A DNA stretch of 64,000 bases from Pseudomonas sp. BBP2017 (GTDB lineage: Bacteria; Pseudomonadota; Gammaproteobacteria; Pseudomonadales; Pseudomonadaceae): NCBI RefSeq assembly GCF_003024385.1, contig NZ_PVZN01000002.1, forward strand, positions 372,001-436,000, in the 5' to 3' direction. How positions within the stretch are numbered: the first letter of the stretch is position 1; the number at the start of each line of letters is the position of its first letter. This document shows positions 33,927-44,666 of this stretch, piece by piece. The notes under the pieces were generated by a model that had not been told where the DNA came from, did no database searches, and saw nothing but the letters and a program-made list of their open reading frames with translations. The translations under genes and the position numbers were made by a program.

Positions 33927-33945
33927 GCAAAAGTGATGTTTTTGC
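33927..33945. promoter_or_regulatory. Palindrome in the cysI / binding-protein divergent promoter
   Basis: GCAAAA (33927-33932) and TTTTGC (33940-33945) form an inverted repeat with a 7-bp spacer in an AT-rich stretch upstream of cysI. It could be an operator; it does not match a CysB consensus I know. Confidence 0.25.
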
Positions 33946-34049
33946 ATATGAAAAGAACCATTTGGACTAAGTGAGACTGAATGCCATTTGCCTGTTTGGC
34001 CCTCTGCGGTGTTTATAATCAACAGTTTGAAGAGCAGGAGCTAATCTGC

Positions 34050-35132
34050 ATGCTCAAGGCCTTGTGCCAAAGCTTGTGCCTGAGTCTGCCGCTGGTTGCC
34101 AGCGCGCACGCCGCGTCAGTGGTTTTTCTCAATCCGGGCTATTCCAGCGAAACCTTCTGGGTCAGCTATTCGCACTTCATGCAGGCCGCCGCCAAGGACC
34201 TGGGCATGCAGTTGCACATCGAGTACAGCGAGCGGCGTCCGGAGCTGGCACTGATCCAGGCGCGCGAGGTGCTTGAGGGCAAGCACCGGCCGGATTACCT
34301 GGTGCTGGTCAACGAGCAGTACGTGGCCCCGGAGATCATTCGCCTGTCGCGCGGCAGTGGGGTCAAGTTATTCCTGGTCAATAACGGTTTGACCCATGAC
34401 CAGGCCGAGTTGATTCATGCTCACCCGGACAAGTACCCGCCATTGCTTGGCACGTTGGTGGGTAACGATGAACAGGCCGGCTATCAGATGCTCAAGGAGC
34501 TGATAGCCCTGCGCTTGCGGGAAGGCTCGCAGCGGCCGATCGAACTGCTGGCCTTTTCCGGCCTCAAGACCACGCCGGCGGCGCAGTTGCGTGAGCAGGG
34601 CATGCGCCGCGCCCTGGCCGAACACCCGCAGGTTCGCTTGCGTCAAGTGGTGTACGGCGGCTGGGGGCAGAAGCGGGCATATGAGCAGGCGCAGCAACTG
34701 TTGAAGCGCTACCCGAACATCGAACTGGTCTGGTCGGCCAATGACGAGATGGCCTTTGGTGCCATGCAGGCTTTTGTCGAAGCGGGCCGCACGCCAGGCA
34801 GGGATGTCCTGTTCAGTGCCGTCAACAGCTCCCCGCAAGCGCTACAGGCGCGAATCGACGGCCGTCTCAGCGTGCTGATGGGCGGGCACTTCTCTTTGGG
34901 TGGCTGGGCAATGGTGTTGTTGCACGATGATGCGCTGAATCTGCCAATCAACCGTGATGGACAGCGCGATCACCAGGTGCCGGTGCTGCAACTGATCGAC
35001 CCGGTGCGCGCCCGGCGCTGGTTGAATCTTCAGGATCAGGCCGACTATGGCCTGGATTTCAACCACTTCAGCGCTCAAGGCCATTCTGCCGAGTACCGCT
35101 ACCCATTCCTGAGCGCACCGGTCAAATATTAA
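34050..35132 (+). CDS. Periplasmic substrate-binding protein (sugar/autoinducer type), orphan
   Basis: A 360-residue protein with a signal peptide (about 1-21, ending AHAA) and a two-lobed periplasmic-binding fold (VVFLNPGYSSETFWVSY, LVLVNEQYV, ANDEMAFGAMQAF). It resembles ribose/LuxP-type binding proteins. No ABC permease or ATPase lies nearby, so it may serve a distant transporter or a sensor protein. GCAGGAG precedes the ATG at 34050. Divergent from cysI. Confidence 0.87.
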   Translation: MLKALCQSLCLSLPLVASAHAASVVFLNPGYSSETFWVSYSHFMQAAAKDLGMQLHIEYSERRPELALIQAREVLEGKHRPDYLVLVNEQYVAPEIIRLSRGSGVKLFLVNNGLTHDQAELIHAHPDKYPPLLGTLVGNDEQAGYQMLKELIALRLREGSQRPIELLAFSGLKTTPAAQLREQGMRRALAEHPQVRLRQVVYGGWGQKRAYEQAQQLLKRYPNIELVWSANDEMAFGAMQAFVEAGRTPGRDVLFSAVNSSPQALQARIDGRLSVLMGGHFSLGGWAMVLLHDDALNLPINRDGQRDHQVPVLQLIDPVRARRWLNLQDQADYGLDFNHFSAQGHSAEYRYPFLSAPVKY

Positions 35133-35219
35133 AATATCCCTGCTTGAGCAAAGGGCATTGCTGAACTTAACTGCTACGGGTGACATGCATTCCCATAACC
35201 ACTAATAAGAGGCGATGCA

Positions 35220-35333
35220 ATGGGAAACTCGACCAAAGCGGGTAAGAGTGACAGCAGTGTCGATGCTTGGGCGATACTCTGTCTGATCGTCCTGGTTGTT
35301 GTGACTGCGGTGTATTGGGTCAGCCACCAGTGA
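35220..35333 (+). CDS. Small single-helix membrane protein, 37 residues
   Basis: An ATG at 35220 preceded by AAGAGG eight bases upstream opens a 37-codon frame. The first 17 residues are polar (MGNSTKAGKSDSSVDAW) and the rest is one hydrophobic helix (AILCLIVLVVVTAVYW) ending VSHQ, stop TGA at 35331. It has the layout of a type-II small inner-membrane protein. Family and function are unknown to me. Confidence 0.6.
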   Translation: MGNSTKAGKSDSSVDAWAILCLIVLVVVTAVYWVSHQ

Positions 35334-35357
35334 TATCACGCGATGGGTAATCATGAA

Positions 35358-35386
35358 CCGCCCGCAGAAAGGAGATCTGCGGGCGG
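35358..35386 (-). terminator. Hairpin terminator downstream of the DUF2970 gene
   Basis: An 11-bp stem (CCGCCCGCAGA at 35358-35368 with its complement at 35376-35386) and a 7-nt loop lie just past the stop of the minus-strand DUF2970 gene and after the convergent small-protein gene. Confidence 0.7.
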
Positions 35387-35394
35387 ATTGCGTT

Positions 35395-35613
35395 TCAGCG
35401 TGCGGTAAGGTGCATGGCCAGTTGCACCAGCCCGACCAGTACCAGAATGAAAATCAAGGTGAAGACGGTGCCCAGCACGATGAAATGGCTGGCCTTGCCG
35501 TAGGTGAAGTCGCGGGCGCGGTTCTTGCCGCTTTGCACGCCGAACGCCGCTGCCAGAATGCTTTGCAGCATCTGCCAGAAGGTTGGGGGTTTGCCTTGGG
35601 CTTGGTCGTCCAT
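35395..35613 (-). CDS. DUF2970 family small membrane protein
   Basis: A 72-residue protein: an N-terminal polar segment (PPTFWQMLQSILAAAFGVQS), then a C-terminal membrane helix (HFIVLGTVFTLIFILVLVGL). This is the DUF2970 pattern, function unknown. The ATG at 35613 has AAGGAG upstream; the longer frame to 35667 is unsupported. It lies 76 bp downstream of metH. Confidence 0.88.
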   Translation of the reverse strand: MDDQAQGKPPTFWQMLQSILAAAFGVQSGKNRARDFTYGKASHFIVLGTVFTLIFILVLVGLVQLAMHLTAR

Positions 35614-35655
35614 GAGGGGCTCCTTGGGGAAGGCATCCCCCTCAGTGTAGACCGG

Positions 35656-35683
35656 ATCGCGGGGCAAGTCGGGTCGCCGCGAT
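35656..35683. repeat. Degenerate REP half / terminator after metH
   Basis: ATCGCGG (35656-35662) pairs with CCGCGAT (35677-35683), and the left arm continues as GGGCAAG, so this is a decayed REP element. It lies just past the metH stop and may end its transcript. Confidence 0.5.
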
Positions 35684-35688
35684 TTCAG

Positions 35689-38600
35689 TTAGCTGTCATA
35701 CCCAAGATTAGGCGCCAACCAGCGCTCACTCACGCTCAAGTCCTGGCCTTTACGCGCGGTGTAGCTCTGCACCTGATCCTTGTCGACCTTGCCCACGGCA
35801 AAGTACTGCGCCTGCGGATGCGCGAAGTACCAGCCGCTGACCGCCGCCGCCGGGAACATGGCGAAGTGCTCGGTGAGGAACACGCCGCTGGGGCCGGTTT
35901 CGCCGATGGCCGTGCCATCGAGCAGGCGGAACAGGGTTTCCTTCTCGGTGTGGTCCGGGCAGGCCGGGTAGCCTGGGGCCGGGCGGATGCCCGAGTACTG
36001 CTCCTTGATCAATGCTTCGTTGTCCAGGTGTTCGTCCTTGGCATAACCCCAGTAGTCTTTACGCACCTGCTCGTGCAGCCATTCGGCGCAGGCTTCGGCC
36101 AGGCGGTCGGCGAGGGCCTTGACCATGATCGAGTTGTAGTCGTCGCCCTTGTCCTGGTAAGCCTTGGCCACCTCTTCGGCACCGATGCCGGCGGTGGTGA
36201 TGAAGCCGCCAACGTAATCGGTGATCCCGGTTTCCTTTGGCGCGACGAAGTCGGCGAGGGAGAAGTTCGGCTTGTTGTCCGGCTTGATCGTCTGCTGGCG
36301 CAGGTGGTGGAGCTGGGCCAGTGGCTGACCGTCGGCGCCATAGACTTCGATGTCGTCGTGGTTGACCTGGTTGGCCGGCCAGAAACCGAACACCGCACGG
36401 GCGCTGATCAGTTTCTCGTCGATCAGCTTGGCGAGCATTTCCTGAGCATCCTTGAACAACGCGGTGGCCGCTTCGCCGACCACTTCGTCGGTGAGGATGC
36501 GCGGGTACTTACCGGCCAGGTCCCAGGAGATAAAGAACGGCGTCCAGTCGATGTATTCGGCCAGCACCTTCAGGTCGATGTTCTCCAGTACCTTGGCCCC
36601 GGTAAAGGTCGGCACCGCCGGCTGATAACCGGCCCAGTCATATTTCGGTTTGGCCGCAATCGACTGCTCGTAGCTCAGGCGCTCGGTGCGGGCGCTGCGG
36701 TTGGCGGTGCGCTCGCGTACTTCGACATAATCCTGGCGGGTTTTCTCGACGAAGCCAGGCTTGAGCTCTTTGGACAATAGCTGGGTAGCCACGCCAACAG
36801 CACGCGAAGCGTCGGTAACGTAGACCACGGCGTCATTGCTGTACTTGGGCTCGATCTTCACCGCCGTGTGTGCCTTGGAGGTGGTCGCGCCACCGATCAT
36901 CAGCGGCAAGTGGAAGTCCTGGCGCTGCATCTCGCGGGCGACGTGGACCATCTCGTCGAGAGAGGGGGTGATCAAGCCGGAGAGGCCAATGATGTCGCAC
37001 TTCTGCTCGCGAGCGGTCTGCAGGATTTTCTCGGCCGGGACCATTACGCCAAGATCTACGATGTCGTAACCGTTGCAACCAAGTACCACGCCGACGATGT
37101 TCTTGCCAATGTCGTGCACGTCGCCCTTGACCGTGGCCATGAGGATCTTGCCCTTGGCTTCGGGTTTGTCGCCTTTTTCCGCTTCGATGAAGGGGATCAG
37201 GTGGGCCACCGCCTGCTTCATCACCCGCGCCGATTTCACCACCTGTGGCAGGAACATCTTGCCGGCACCGAACAGGTCACCGACCACGTTCATGCCGCTC
37301 ATCAGCGGGCCTTCGATGACTTCGATCGGGCGCGCGCATTGCTGGCGGCATTCCTCGGTGTCTTCGACGATAAAGGCGGTGATGCCCTTGACCAGCGCAT
37401 GTTCCAGGCGCTTGCCGACCGGCAGTGAACGCCACTCTTCGTTCTCGACTTCCTTGACCGCGCCGCCGCCCTTGTAGTCGTCGGCAATCGCCAGCAGGGC
37501 GTCGGTGCCTTCCGGGGTGCGGTTGAGCACCACGTCCTCGACCTTCTCGCGCAGGGCAGGTGGAATCTCGTCGTAGATCTCCAGCTGGCCGGCGTTGACG
37601 ATACCCATGGTCAGACCATTCTGGATCGCGTGATAGAGGAACACCGAGTGAATCGCCTCACGCACCGGGTTGTTGCCGCGGAACGAGAACGACACGTTGG
37701 ACACCCCGCCCGAGCTCAGCGCATAGGGCAGATGATCGCGAATGTAGGCGCAGGCTTCGATGAAATCGACGGCGTAATTGTTGTGCTCCTCGATGCCGGT
37801 GGCGACGGCGAAGATGTTCGGGTCGAAGATGATGTCTTCCGGCGGGAAGCCCACTTCGTTGACCAGGATGTCGTAGCTGCGCTGGCAGATCTCGCGCTTG
37901 CGCGCCGCAGTGTCGGCCTGACCGACTTCGTCAAAGGCCATCACCACCACAGCGGCGCCATAGCGCTTGCACAGTTTGGCGTGATGCTTGAAGGCCTCGA
38001 CGCCTTCTTTCATCGAGATCGAGTTGACGATGCCCTTGCCCTGGATGCACTTGAGGCCGGCTTCGATCACCTCCCACTTGGAGGAGTCGATCATGATCGG
38101 TACGCGCGAGATGTCCGGCTCACCGGCGATCAGGTTGAGGAACTTGACCATGGCCGCCTGGGAATCGAGCATCCCTTCGTCCATGTTGATGTCGATCACT
38201 TGGGCGCCAGCCTCGACCTGCTGCAGGGCGACTTCCAGCGCTTCGGTGTAGTTATCTTCGCGGATCAGCCTTGCGAACTTGGCGGACCCGGTGATGTTGG
38301 TGCGCTCGCCGACGTTGACGAACAGCGAACTGCGATCGATGGTAAACGGCTCAAGACCCGACAGGCGACAGGCCTTGGGGATGTCCGGAATGGCCCGTGG
38401 CTTGTACTTGGCTACCGCCTCGGCAATCGCCTGGATGTGCCCCGGGGTGGTGCCGCAGCAACCGCCGATGATGTTGAGGAAACCGCTGGCGGCGAACTCC
38501 TCGACCACTACTGCCATTTCGGCCGGGGTTTCGTCGTATTCACCGAAGGCGTTCGGCAGGCCGGCGTTCGGGTGCGCAGATACGTGGGTGCCGGCCTTGG

Positions 38601-39396
38601 TCGACAGCTCTTCCAGGTACGGACGCAGGTCCTTTGCACCGAGGGCGCAGTTCAGGCCGACCGAGATCGGGTTGGCGTGACGCACCGAGTTCCAGAAGGC
38701 TTCGGTGGTCTGGCCGGACAGGGTCCGGCCGGAGGCGTCGGTGATGGTCCCGGAAATCATGATCGGCAATTCGACGCCGTCTTCCTCGAACACCTGTTGC
38801 ACAGCAAAGATCGCTGCCTTGGCGTTAAGAGTGTCGAAGATGGTCTCGATCAGGATCAGGTCGGCGCCACCTTCGATCAGGCCGCGCGTGGCCTCAAGGT
38901 AGTTTTCTACCAACAGATCGAAGGTGACGTTGCGATAGCCAGGGTCGTTGACGTCGGGCGAGATCGAGCAGGTGCGACTGGTCGGACCGAGCACGCCGGC
39001 AACGAAACGCGGCTTGTCGGGGGTTTCCAGGGTCTTGGCATCGGCCACCTGACGGGCAATGCGTGCGCCTTCGCGGTTAAGCTCGTAGGCCAGCGACTCC
39101 ATGCCGTAGTCGGCCTGGGAAATCTGCGTGGCGTTGAAGGTGTTGGTTTCAAGAATATCGGCACCTGCGTCCAGATACGCTTTCTCGATGGCGGCGATGA
39201 CATCCGGGCGCGAGAGCAGCAGCAGGTCGTTGTTGCCTTTGACATCGCTTGGCCAATCGGCGAAGCGCGTGCCACGATAGTCGTGTTCCTCCAGGCGGTA
39301 GCTTTGGATCATAGTACCCATGCCGCCATCGAGAATCAGGATGCGCTCTTTGAGTGCGTGCTGAAGTGCTTGGAAACGAGCGCTGCGGTCAGACAT
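35689..39396 (-). CDS. metH: Methionine synthase, cobalamin-dependent (MetH)
   Basis: A 1235-residue enzyme that moves a methyl group from methyltetrahydrofolate to homocysteine. All modules are present in order: homocysteine-binding (zinc Cys pair in [10 protein letters not shown]), pterin-binding (INVGERTN-like [12 protein letters not shown]), B12 cap and B12-binding with the ligand histidine in [11 protein letters not shown], and the C-terminal SAM-activation domain ([17 protein letters not shown]). Full length for the family. A MetR box 82 bp upstream suggests activation by MetR and homocysteine. Confidence 0.97.
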   Translation of the reverse strand: MSDRSARFQALQHALKERILILDGGMGTMIQSYRLEEHDYRGTRFADWPSDVKGNNDLLLLSRPDVIAAIEKAYLDAGADILETNTFNATQISQADYGMESLAYELNREGARIARQVADAKTLETPDKPRFVAGVLGPTSRTCSISPDVNDPGYRNVTFDLLVENYLEATRGLIEGGADLILIETIFDTLNAKAAIFAVQQVFEEDGVELPIMISGTITDASGRTLSGQTTEAFWNSVRHANPISVGLNCALGAKDLRPYLEELSTKAGTHVSAHPNAGLPNAFGEYDETPAEMAVVVEEFAASGFLNIIGGCCGTTPGHIQAIAEAVAKYKPRAIPDIPKACRLSGLEPFTIDRSSLFVNVGERTNITGSAKFARLIREDNYTEALEVALQQVEAGAQVIDINMDEGMLDSQAAMVKFLNLIAGEPDISRVPIMIDSSKWEVIEAGLKCIQGKGIVNSISMKEGVEAFKHHAKLCKRYGAAVVVMAFDEVGQADTAARKREICQRSYDILVNEVGFPPEDIIFDPNIFAVATGIEEHNNYAVDFIEACAYIRDHLPYALSSGGVSNVSFSFRGNNPVREAIHSVFLYHAIQNGLTMGIVNAGQLEIYDEIPPALREKVEDVVLNRTPEGTDALLAIADDYKGGGAVKEVENEEWRSLPVGKRLEHALVKGITAFIVEDTEECRQQCARPIEVIEGPLMSGMNVVGDLFGAGKMFLPQVVKSARVMKQAVAHLIPFIEAEKGDKPEAKGKILMATVKGDVHDIGKNIVGVVLGCNGYDIVDLGVMVPAEKILQTAREQKCDIIGLSGLITPSLDEMVHVAREMQRQDFHLPLMIGGATTSKAHTAVKIEPKYSNDAVVYVTDASRAVGVATQLLSKELKPGFVEKTRQDYVEVRERTANRSARTERLSYEQSIAAKPKYDWAGYQPAVPTFTGAKVLENIDLKVLAEYIDWTPFFISWDLAGKYPRILTDEVVGEAATALFKDAQEMLAKLIDEKLISARAVFGFWPANQVNHDDIEVYGADGQPLAQLHHLRQQTIKPDNKPNFSLADFVAPKETGITDYVGGFITTAGIGAEEVAKAYQDKGDDYNSIMVKALADRLAEACAEWLHEQVRKDYWGYAKDEHLDNEALIKEQYSGIRPAPGYPACPDHTEKETLFRLLDGTAIGETGPSGVFLTEHFAMFPAAAVSGWYFAHPQAQYFAVGKVDKDQVQSYTARKGQDLSVSERWLAPNLGYDS

Positions 39397-39474
39397 AGGA
39401 CTACCTGGTCGGGCGAAAACAAAAGTTGCGGAATAATAACAAAGCTGCGCGGTTTTTAGACATGTCGAGCATTT

Positions 39475-39493
39475 ACATGAATTTCATTCATGT
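39475..39493. promoter_or_regulatory. MetR binding site between metH and cti
   Basis: TGAATTTCATTCA (39478-39490) matches the published MetR consensus TGAA-N5-TTCA exactly, and the palindrome extends to ACATGAA...TTCATGT (39475-39493). It lies 82 bp upstream of metH and 60 bp upstream of the divergent cti gene. MetR is the known activator of metH in gamma-proteobacteria. Confidence 0.7.
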
Positions 39494-39552
39494 TGGCGCG
39501 CCGCCAGCACCGGTAGAATCGTGAAGCTATCAATACCCAGGACATTCGGCAC

Positions 39553-41853
39553 ATGGTGCATCGTTTACTTGCCGGCGCATTCGCTCTGTTCATCAGCGGC
39601 GTGGCGTTGGGGCAAGCCCCGCAATCGAGCTCGGCTATTTCCTATACCCGTGACATCCAACCGATCTTCACCGAGAAATGCGTGGCTTGCCACGCCTGCA
39701 ACGACGCGGCCTGCCAGCTGAACCTGGGCAGTGCCGAGGGCGCTTCGCGGGGCGCCTCCAAGGTGCCGGTGTACCAGGGTGATCGCAGCAAGGCCGTGGC
39801 CCCGACCCGCTTGTTCTACGATGCCAACAGCACTGAGGCCTGGCAGCGTAAAGGCTTTCACTCGGTGCTCGACAACCAGGGCAGCCAGGCTGCGCTGATG
39901 GCACGGATGCTCGAACTGGGCCACAAGACGCCGCTGACGCCCAACGCCAAGTTGCCTGAAGAGATTGTTCTGGGCCTGAACCGCAACAACATGTGCCCGT
40001 TGCCCGGCGAATTCGACGCCTATGCCGGCGCGCACCCCAAGGAGGGCATGCCGCTGGCGGTCACCGGCCTCACCGATGTCGAGTACCAGACTCTGCAACG
40101 CTGGCTCGCCGCAGGTGCGCCAGTGGAGCACAACCCGATCCAGCCAAGCGCCATGGAGGCCTCGCAGATCGCCGACTGGGAAGCGTTGCTCAACCGTCCT
40201 GGCTCGACCGAAGCACTGGTCGGGCGCTGGCTGTACGAGCATCTGTTCCTCGCGCATATCCATTTTGTCGGTGGTGAACAGGGCCATTTCTTCCAGTGGG
40301 TACGTTCGCGTACACCCAGTGGCCAGCCCATCGACCTGATCGCGACGCGTCGCCCCAACGATCCACCGGGCACCGACTTCTACTACCGGTTGATGCCGGT
40401 GCAGGGCGTGATCGTGCATAAAACCCACATCACTTACCCGATGGGGGCGCAGAAACTCAAGCGCGTCAAACAGCTGTTCTACAGCGGCGACTGGCACGCC
40501 AAGGCGCTGCCAGGCTACGGCCCGCGCCACCGCGCCAACCCTTTCGAAACCTTCGAAGCGATCCCGGCCGTGGCCCGTTACCAGTTCATGCTGGATAACG
40601 CTGAGTATTTCGTGCGTACCTTCATCCGCGGCCCGGTGTGCCGGGGTCAGATCGCCACTGACGTGATCCGCGACAATTTCTGGGCGCTGTTCCAGGAGCC
40701 GGCCCACGACCGCTACCTGACCGATGCCGAGTACCGCGGCCAGGCCACGCCATTGCTGGCCATGCCTGGGCAGATCGACGATGTGGGCAGCATCCTGACC
40801 CTGTGGCATGCCTACCGCGACAAGCGCAACGAGTACGAAAAACTGCGCCGCGATACGTATGCCGACATGCCGGCGCCGAGCTGGTCGACCCTGTGGGCCG
40901 GTAACGACAACGCACTGCTGAGCATCTTCCGCCACTTCGACAGCGCGTCGGTGACCAAGGGCCTGATCGGCGATGTACCCAAGACCCTGTGGCTGTTCGA
41001 CTACCCGCTGTTCGAACGCACTTACTACCAGCTGGCGGTCAACTTCGATGTCTACGGCAACGTCTCGCACCAGGCGCAGACACGCTTGTACTTCGACCTG
41101 ATCCGCAACGGCGCCGAGGTCAACTTCCTGCGTCTGATGCCGGCTGACCAGCGCGGCGCGATACTCGGCGACTGGTACCAGAACAGCGGCAAGGTGAAGA
41201 TGTGGATGGACTACGAGGAAATCGACACTGACACCCCGAGCGCACTGCAACTGGCCGCCAATGACCCCAAACGCGATTTTGGCCTCAAGCTGATCCAGCG
41301 CACCGGTAGCCTCAATGCTGCGCCCGACCCGATCAACCGTTGCCAGGGGGCTTATTGCTCGCGTCCGGAAATGAATGCTGAATTCCGTGATATCGAACAG
41401 ACCCTGAGTCGTCTGGTGTCGCGTCCGGCTGCGGGGCTGAAGGTCATCAGCCAACTGCCTGAGGCAACCCTGCTGCGTATCGAAGGGCAGGGCGGTCAGC
41501 GTCAGGTCTACAGCTTGTTGCGCAACCGTGCCCACAGCAACGTGGCCTTCATGCTCGGTGAGGCGTATCGCTACCAGCCGGGTCTGGACACCCTGACCCT
41601 GTTCCCGGGCGTGCTGAGCAGTTACCCGAACTTCATGTTTAACGTCCCCGCTGCCGATGTTCCGGAGTTCGTCGAGGACCTGGAAGCGGCCCGCGATGAT
41701 ACGGCCAGGTTTGAACGTGTGGTCATGCGCTGGGGCGTGCGTCGCAGCCATCCGCAGTTCTGGCAGTACTTCCACGACCTCAACAGCTACATCAAGGAAA
41801 CCGATGCGGTTGAGGCGGGCGTGCTCGACATGAACCGCTACGAAAACCTCTGA
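39553..41853 (+). CDS. cti: Fatty acid cis/trans isomerase (Cti)
   Basis: A 766-residue periplasmic heme protein that turns cis-unsaturated membrane fatty acids to trans, a quick response to solvents and heat in Pseudomonas and Vibrio. The signal peptide covers about residues 1-20. The c-type heme motif CVACH is at residues 43-47, followed by ACNDAACQLNLG. The length agrees with known Cti. Divergent from metH; known Cti enzymes are mainly controlled at the activity level. Confidence 0.96.
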   Translation: MVHRLLAGAFALFISGVALGQAPQSSSAISYTRDIQPIFTEKCVACHACNDAACQLNLGSAEGASRGASKVPVYQGDRSKAVAPTRLFYDANSTEAWQRKGFHSVLDNQGSQAALMARMLELGHKTPLTPNAKLPEEIVLGLNRNNMCPLPGEFDAYAGAHPKEGMPLAVTGLTDVEYQTLQRWLAAGAPVEHNPIQPSAMEASQIADWEALLNRPGSTEALVGRWLYEHLFLAHIHFVGGEQGHFFQWVRSRTPSGQPIDLIATRRPNDPPGTDFYYRLMPVQGVIVHKTHITYPMGAQKLKRVKQLFYSGDWHAKALPGYGPRHRANPFETFEAIPAVARYQFMLDNAEYFVRTFIRGPVCRGQIATDVIRDNFWALFQEPAHDRYLTDAEYRGQATPLLAMPGQIDDVGSILTLWHAYRDKRNEYEKLRRDTYADMPAPSWSTLWAGNDNALLSIFRHFDSASVTKGLIGDVPKTLWLFDYPLFERTYYQLAVNFDVYGNVSHQAQTRLYFDLIRNGAEVNFLRLMPADQRGAILGDWYQNSGKVKMWMDYEEIDTDTPSALQLAANDPKRDFGLKLIQRTGSLNAAPDPINRCQGAYCSRPEMNAEFRDIEQTLSRLVSRPAAGLKVISQLPEATLLRIEGQGGQRQVYSLLRNRAHSNVAFMLGEAYRYQPGLDTLTLFPGVLSSYPNFMFNVPAADVPEFVEDLEAARDDTARFERVVMRWGVRRSHPQFWQYFHDLNSYIKETDAVEAGVLDMNRYENL

Positions 41854-41970
41854 GCAGGGTCGCCGGGAGGGTCGCTTGACCTTTCCCGGCTCCGGCCAGG
41901 CTTTTCCCGACAGAATTACTAGGACTTTGTTCGGCGGCCAGGTTGGCGTAAACTGCCGGCAAGTCTGTGA

Positions 41971-42564
<594 letters not shown>

Positions 42565-42572
42565 GGCGTTTT

Positions 42573-42630
42573 ATCGCGGGGCAAGCCCGCTCCCACAGGT
42601 GCTACTGTGGGAGCGGGCTTGCCCCGCGAT
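42573..42630. repeat. REP element, perfect inverted pair
   Basis: Two 25-bp arms (42573-42597 and 42606-42630) are exact complements around an 8-nt loop and carry the same core as the other REP copies. It sits between the convergent nfuA and LysR genes and probably serves as their common terminator. Confidence 0.9.
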
Positions 42631-42635
42631 GCATT

Positions 42636-43553
42636 TCAGCGCCACGGCGCACCATTAGCGAACTGCCGCTCGATCCACTGCTTGAACGCGGTGGTTGCCG
42701 CCGTATTGAAGCGAGCACCAGGGCGCACAAGGTATACGCCGGCATCACTGTCCAGTTGCCATTCTGGCAACACCCTCTGCAGATTGCCGCAATCCAGGTC
42801 CTTCTTCATCATCCAGTCTCCACCGGCGATGATGCCTACGCCTGCCCGGGCAACGCCAAGCAACGCTTCGTTATCGTTGCTCTGCATCGAGCCCTGTACC
42901 TTTACGGTCTGCAGTTCACTGCCGCGATACAAATGCCACTGCGGATAAGAACGCAATCCGGTAAAGCCCAGGCAATTGTGTGTGCCGAGCTCGGCGGGTG
43001 ACTGCGGCTGCCCATGTCGTTCGAGGTATGCGGGAGCGGCGCAGAGGATGCGTTGGTGATCGCAAAGCTTGCGCGCCACCAAACGACTGTCGCTCAGTTC
43101 ACCGATGCGGATTGCCGCGTCGAATCCTTCGCCGATCAGATCGACAAAGCGCTCCGAGTACTCGGTTTCCACCGTCACCTGCGGGAAGGCCAGGGCAAAC
43201 TTGGCGAGCATCGGGCTGAGCCAGAGCCTGCCCATGGAAGAGGGTAGCGCCAGGCGCAAGCGGCCTCTGACCTCAACCGCGCCCTGGGCAGCTTCGCGTT
43301 CGGCGTCACTGATCAGGCTGGCGGCATGCCGCAAGCGCTCTACCAGGCGCAAACCTTCATCGGTAAAGCGCAACTGACGGGTCGTGCGTTCGACCAAGCG
43401 GATACCCAGGCGCCGCTCCATGGCGCTCAGGCGTTTGGACAGCAGCGAAGGATGGCGTTGCAGTTGCCGGCCTGCCGCCGCAAAGGATCCATGGGCGAAG
43501 AGCGCCAGAAGAGTGGCCAGCTCATCGGCCTGGCGACTGTCGAACGGGTCCAT
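42636..43553 (-). CDS. LysR family transcriptional regulator
   Basis: A 305-residue LysR protein with helix-turn-helix in FAAAGRQLQRHPSLLSKRLSA (about residues 24-44) and the effector domain from about 95. It lies downstream of the quinone oxidoreductase gene on the same strand (28-bp gap), an arrangement that suggests co-transcription or control of that gene. The inducer is unknown. Confidence 0.92.
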   Translation of the reverse strand: MDPFDSRQADELATLLALFAHGSFAAAGRQLQRHPSLLSKRLSAMERRLGIRLVERTTRQLRFTDEGLRLVERLRHAASLISDAEREAAQGAVEVRGRLRLALPSSMGRLWLSPMLAKFALAFPQVTVETEYSERFVDLIGEGFDAAIRIGELSDSRLVARKLCDHQRILCAAPAYLERHGQPQSPAELGTHNCLGFTGLRSYPQWHLYRGSELQTVKVQGSMQSNDNEALLGVARAGVGIIAGGDWMMKKDLDCGNLQRVLPEWQLDSDAGVYLVRPGARFNTAATTAFKQWIERQFANGAPWR

Positions 43554-43581
43554 GTCGATGCTGCGCCTCGTTCAGGTCCGG

Positions 43582-44556
43582 TCAGGGGGTGAGGATGATC
43601 GCGCCCTGGGAGCGCCCTTGCTGCAAGTCGTCGTGGGCAGAGGCCACGTCGGCCAGGGCATAGCGCTGCCAGATCCGCGGCTGGATGATACCTGCCGTCG
43701 CTGCCGCCAGCACGTCCTGCGCACGTTCCTGGTACTCCAGCGTGGTGGCGGTATGCGCGGCGAGCGATGGACGCGTGACAAACAGCGAGCCCTTGGCGTT
43801 GAGGGTGCTCATGGCCAGGGGCTCGGGCGCTCCCGAGGTCGCACCATAGGACACCAGCATGCCGCGCGGGCGCAGGCTGTCGAGCGAAGCCTGCAGCGAC
43901 ACCTGGCCAACCGAATCGTAGGCTACATCTACCTTGAGCCCCTGGGTCAGTTCCAGCACCTGTGCCGCCAGCGTATCGGCATCGAACACCAGCACCTCGT
44001 CACAGCCTGCATCCCTGGCTCTGGCCACGCTTTGCGACTTTGATACCACCCCGATCACAAAAGCGCCCAGGTGTTTGGCCCAGGGCACCATCAACTGGCC
44101 GAGGGCGCCAGCTGCGCCGTAGATCAACACGCGAGTGCCTGGCCCAACCGGGTAGGTGCTCTTGAGCAGGTACTGGGCAGTTATGCCTTTGAACATTATG
44201 GCCGCAGCGTCTTCGAACGACAGGTTGTCTGGCAGCTTCACCAGACGCTCGGCCGGAAACAAGCGGGCGCTGGCGTAGCCACCCAGCGGGCCGGTGGCAT
44301 AGCCCACGCGGTCACCGACTTGCACTGTAGTCACCCCCGGGCCGATTGCAGCTACGGTTCCGGCGCCCTCCAGCCCCAATCCCGAAGGCAGAGCAATCGG
44401 CACATTGCCCTTGCGTTGATTGACGTCCAGTGGATTGACGCCGATCGCCGCTTGTTCCAGCCACACCTCGCCGGGGCCGGGAGCTTGCGGATCGGTGTTG
44501 GCGAGCTGCATTACTTGCGAGTTGCCTGTTTGCTCAAGGCGCACGTGCATGACCAT
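43582..44556 (-). CDS. NADPH:quinone oxidoreductase (zinc-free MDR family)
   Basis: A 324-residue medium-chain dehydrogenase without the zinc cysteines. VNPLDVNQRKGN, the cofactor motif YGAAGALGQLMVPWAK and the closing HDDLQQGRSQGAIIL are those of quinone oxidoreductases (Qor). It should reduce quinones by one electron with NADPH. GAGG lies nine bases before the first ATG at 44556; the ATG at 44550 is an alternative. Confidence 0.92.
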   Translation of the reverse strand: MVMHVRLEQTGNSQVMQLANTDPQAPGPGEVWLEQAAIGVNPLDVNQRKGNVPIALPSGLGLEGAGTVAAIGPGVTTVQVGDRVGYATGPLGGYASARLFPAERLVKLPDNLSFEDAAAIMFKGITAQYLLKSTYPVGPGTRVLIYGAAGALGQLMVPWAKHLGAFVIGVVSKSQSVARARDAGCDEVLVFDADTLAAQVLELTQGLKVDVAYDSVGQVSLQASLDSLRPRGMLVSYGATSGAPEPLAMSTLNAKGSLFVTRPSLAAHTATTLEYQERAQDVLAAATAGIIQPRIWQRYALADVASAHDDLQQGRSQGAIILTP

Positions 44557-44640
44557 GTTCAGTACCTCGGATCAGTTGTAGGTGGCTGCGAGGATATTTA
44601 CTGATGGCATGATCAACAATTATCTGAAAAGGCAGATCAG

Positions 44641-44659
44641 TGCTGCATACAGTGCAGCA
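44641..44659. promoter_or_regulatory. 19-bp palindrome upstream of the urease operon
   Basis: TGCTGCATACAGTGCAGCA is a perfect palindrome with 7-bp arms and a 5-bp spacer. It lies directly before a sigma-54-type promoter. It resembles, but does not match, an NtrC site (GCACC-N5-GGTGC). It could bind an activator or a repressor. Confidence 0.4.
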
Positions 44660-44666
44660 ATACTGG

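Noticed and set aside
37630..39459. 609-codon plus-strand frame inside metH
   Set aside because: It is a mirror of MetH coding sequence, with no ribosome site and no domain.
39397..39552. Cobalamin riboswitch before metH
   Set aside because: No B12-box or long folded leader is seen; the start is close to the promoter region and the MetR box.
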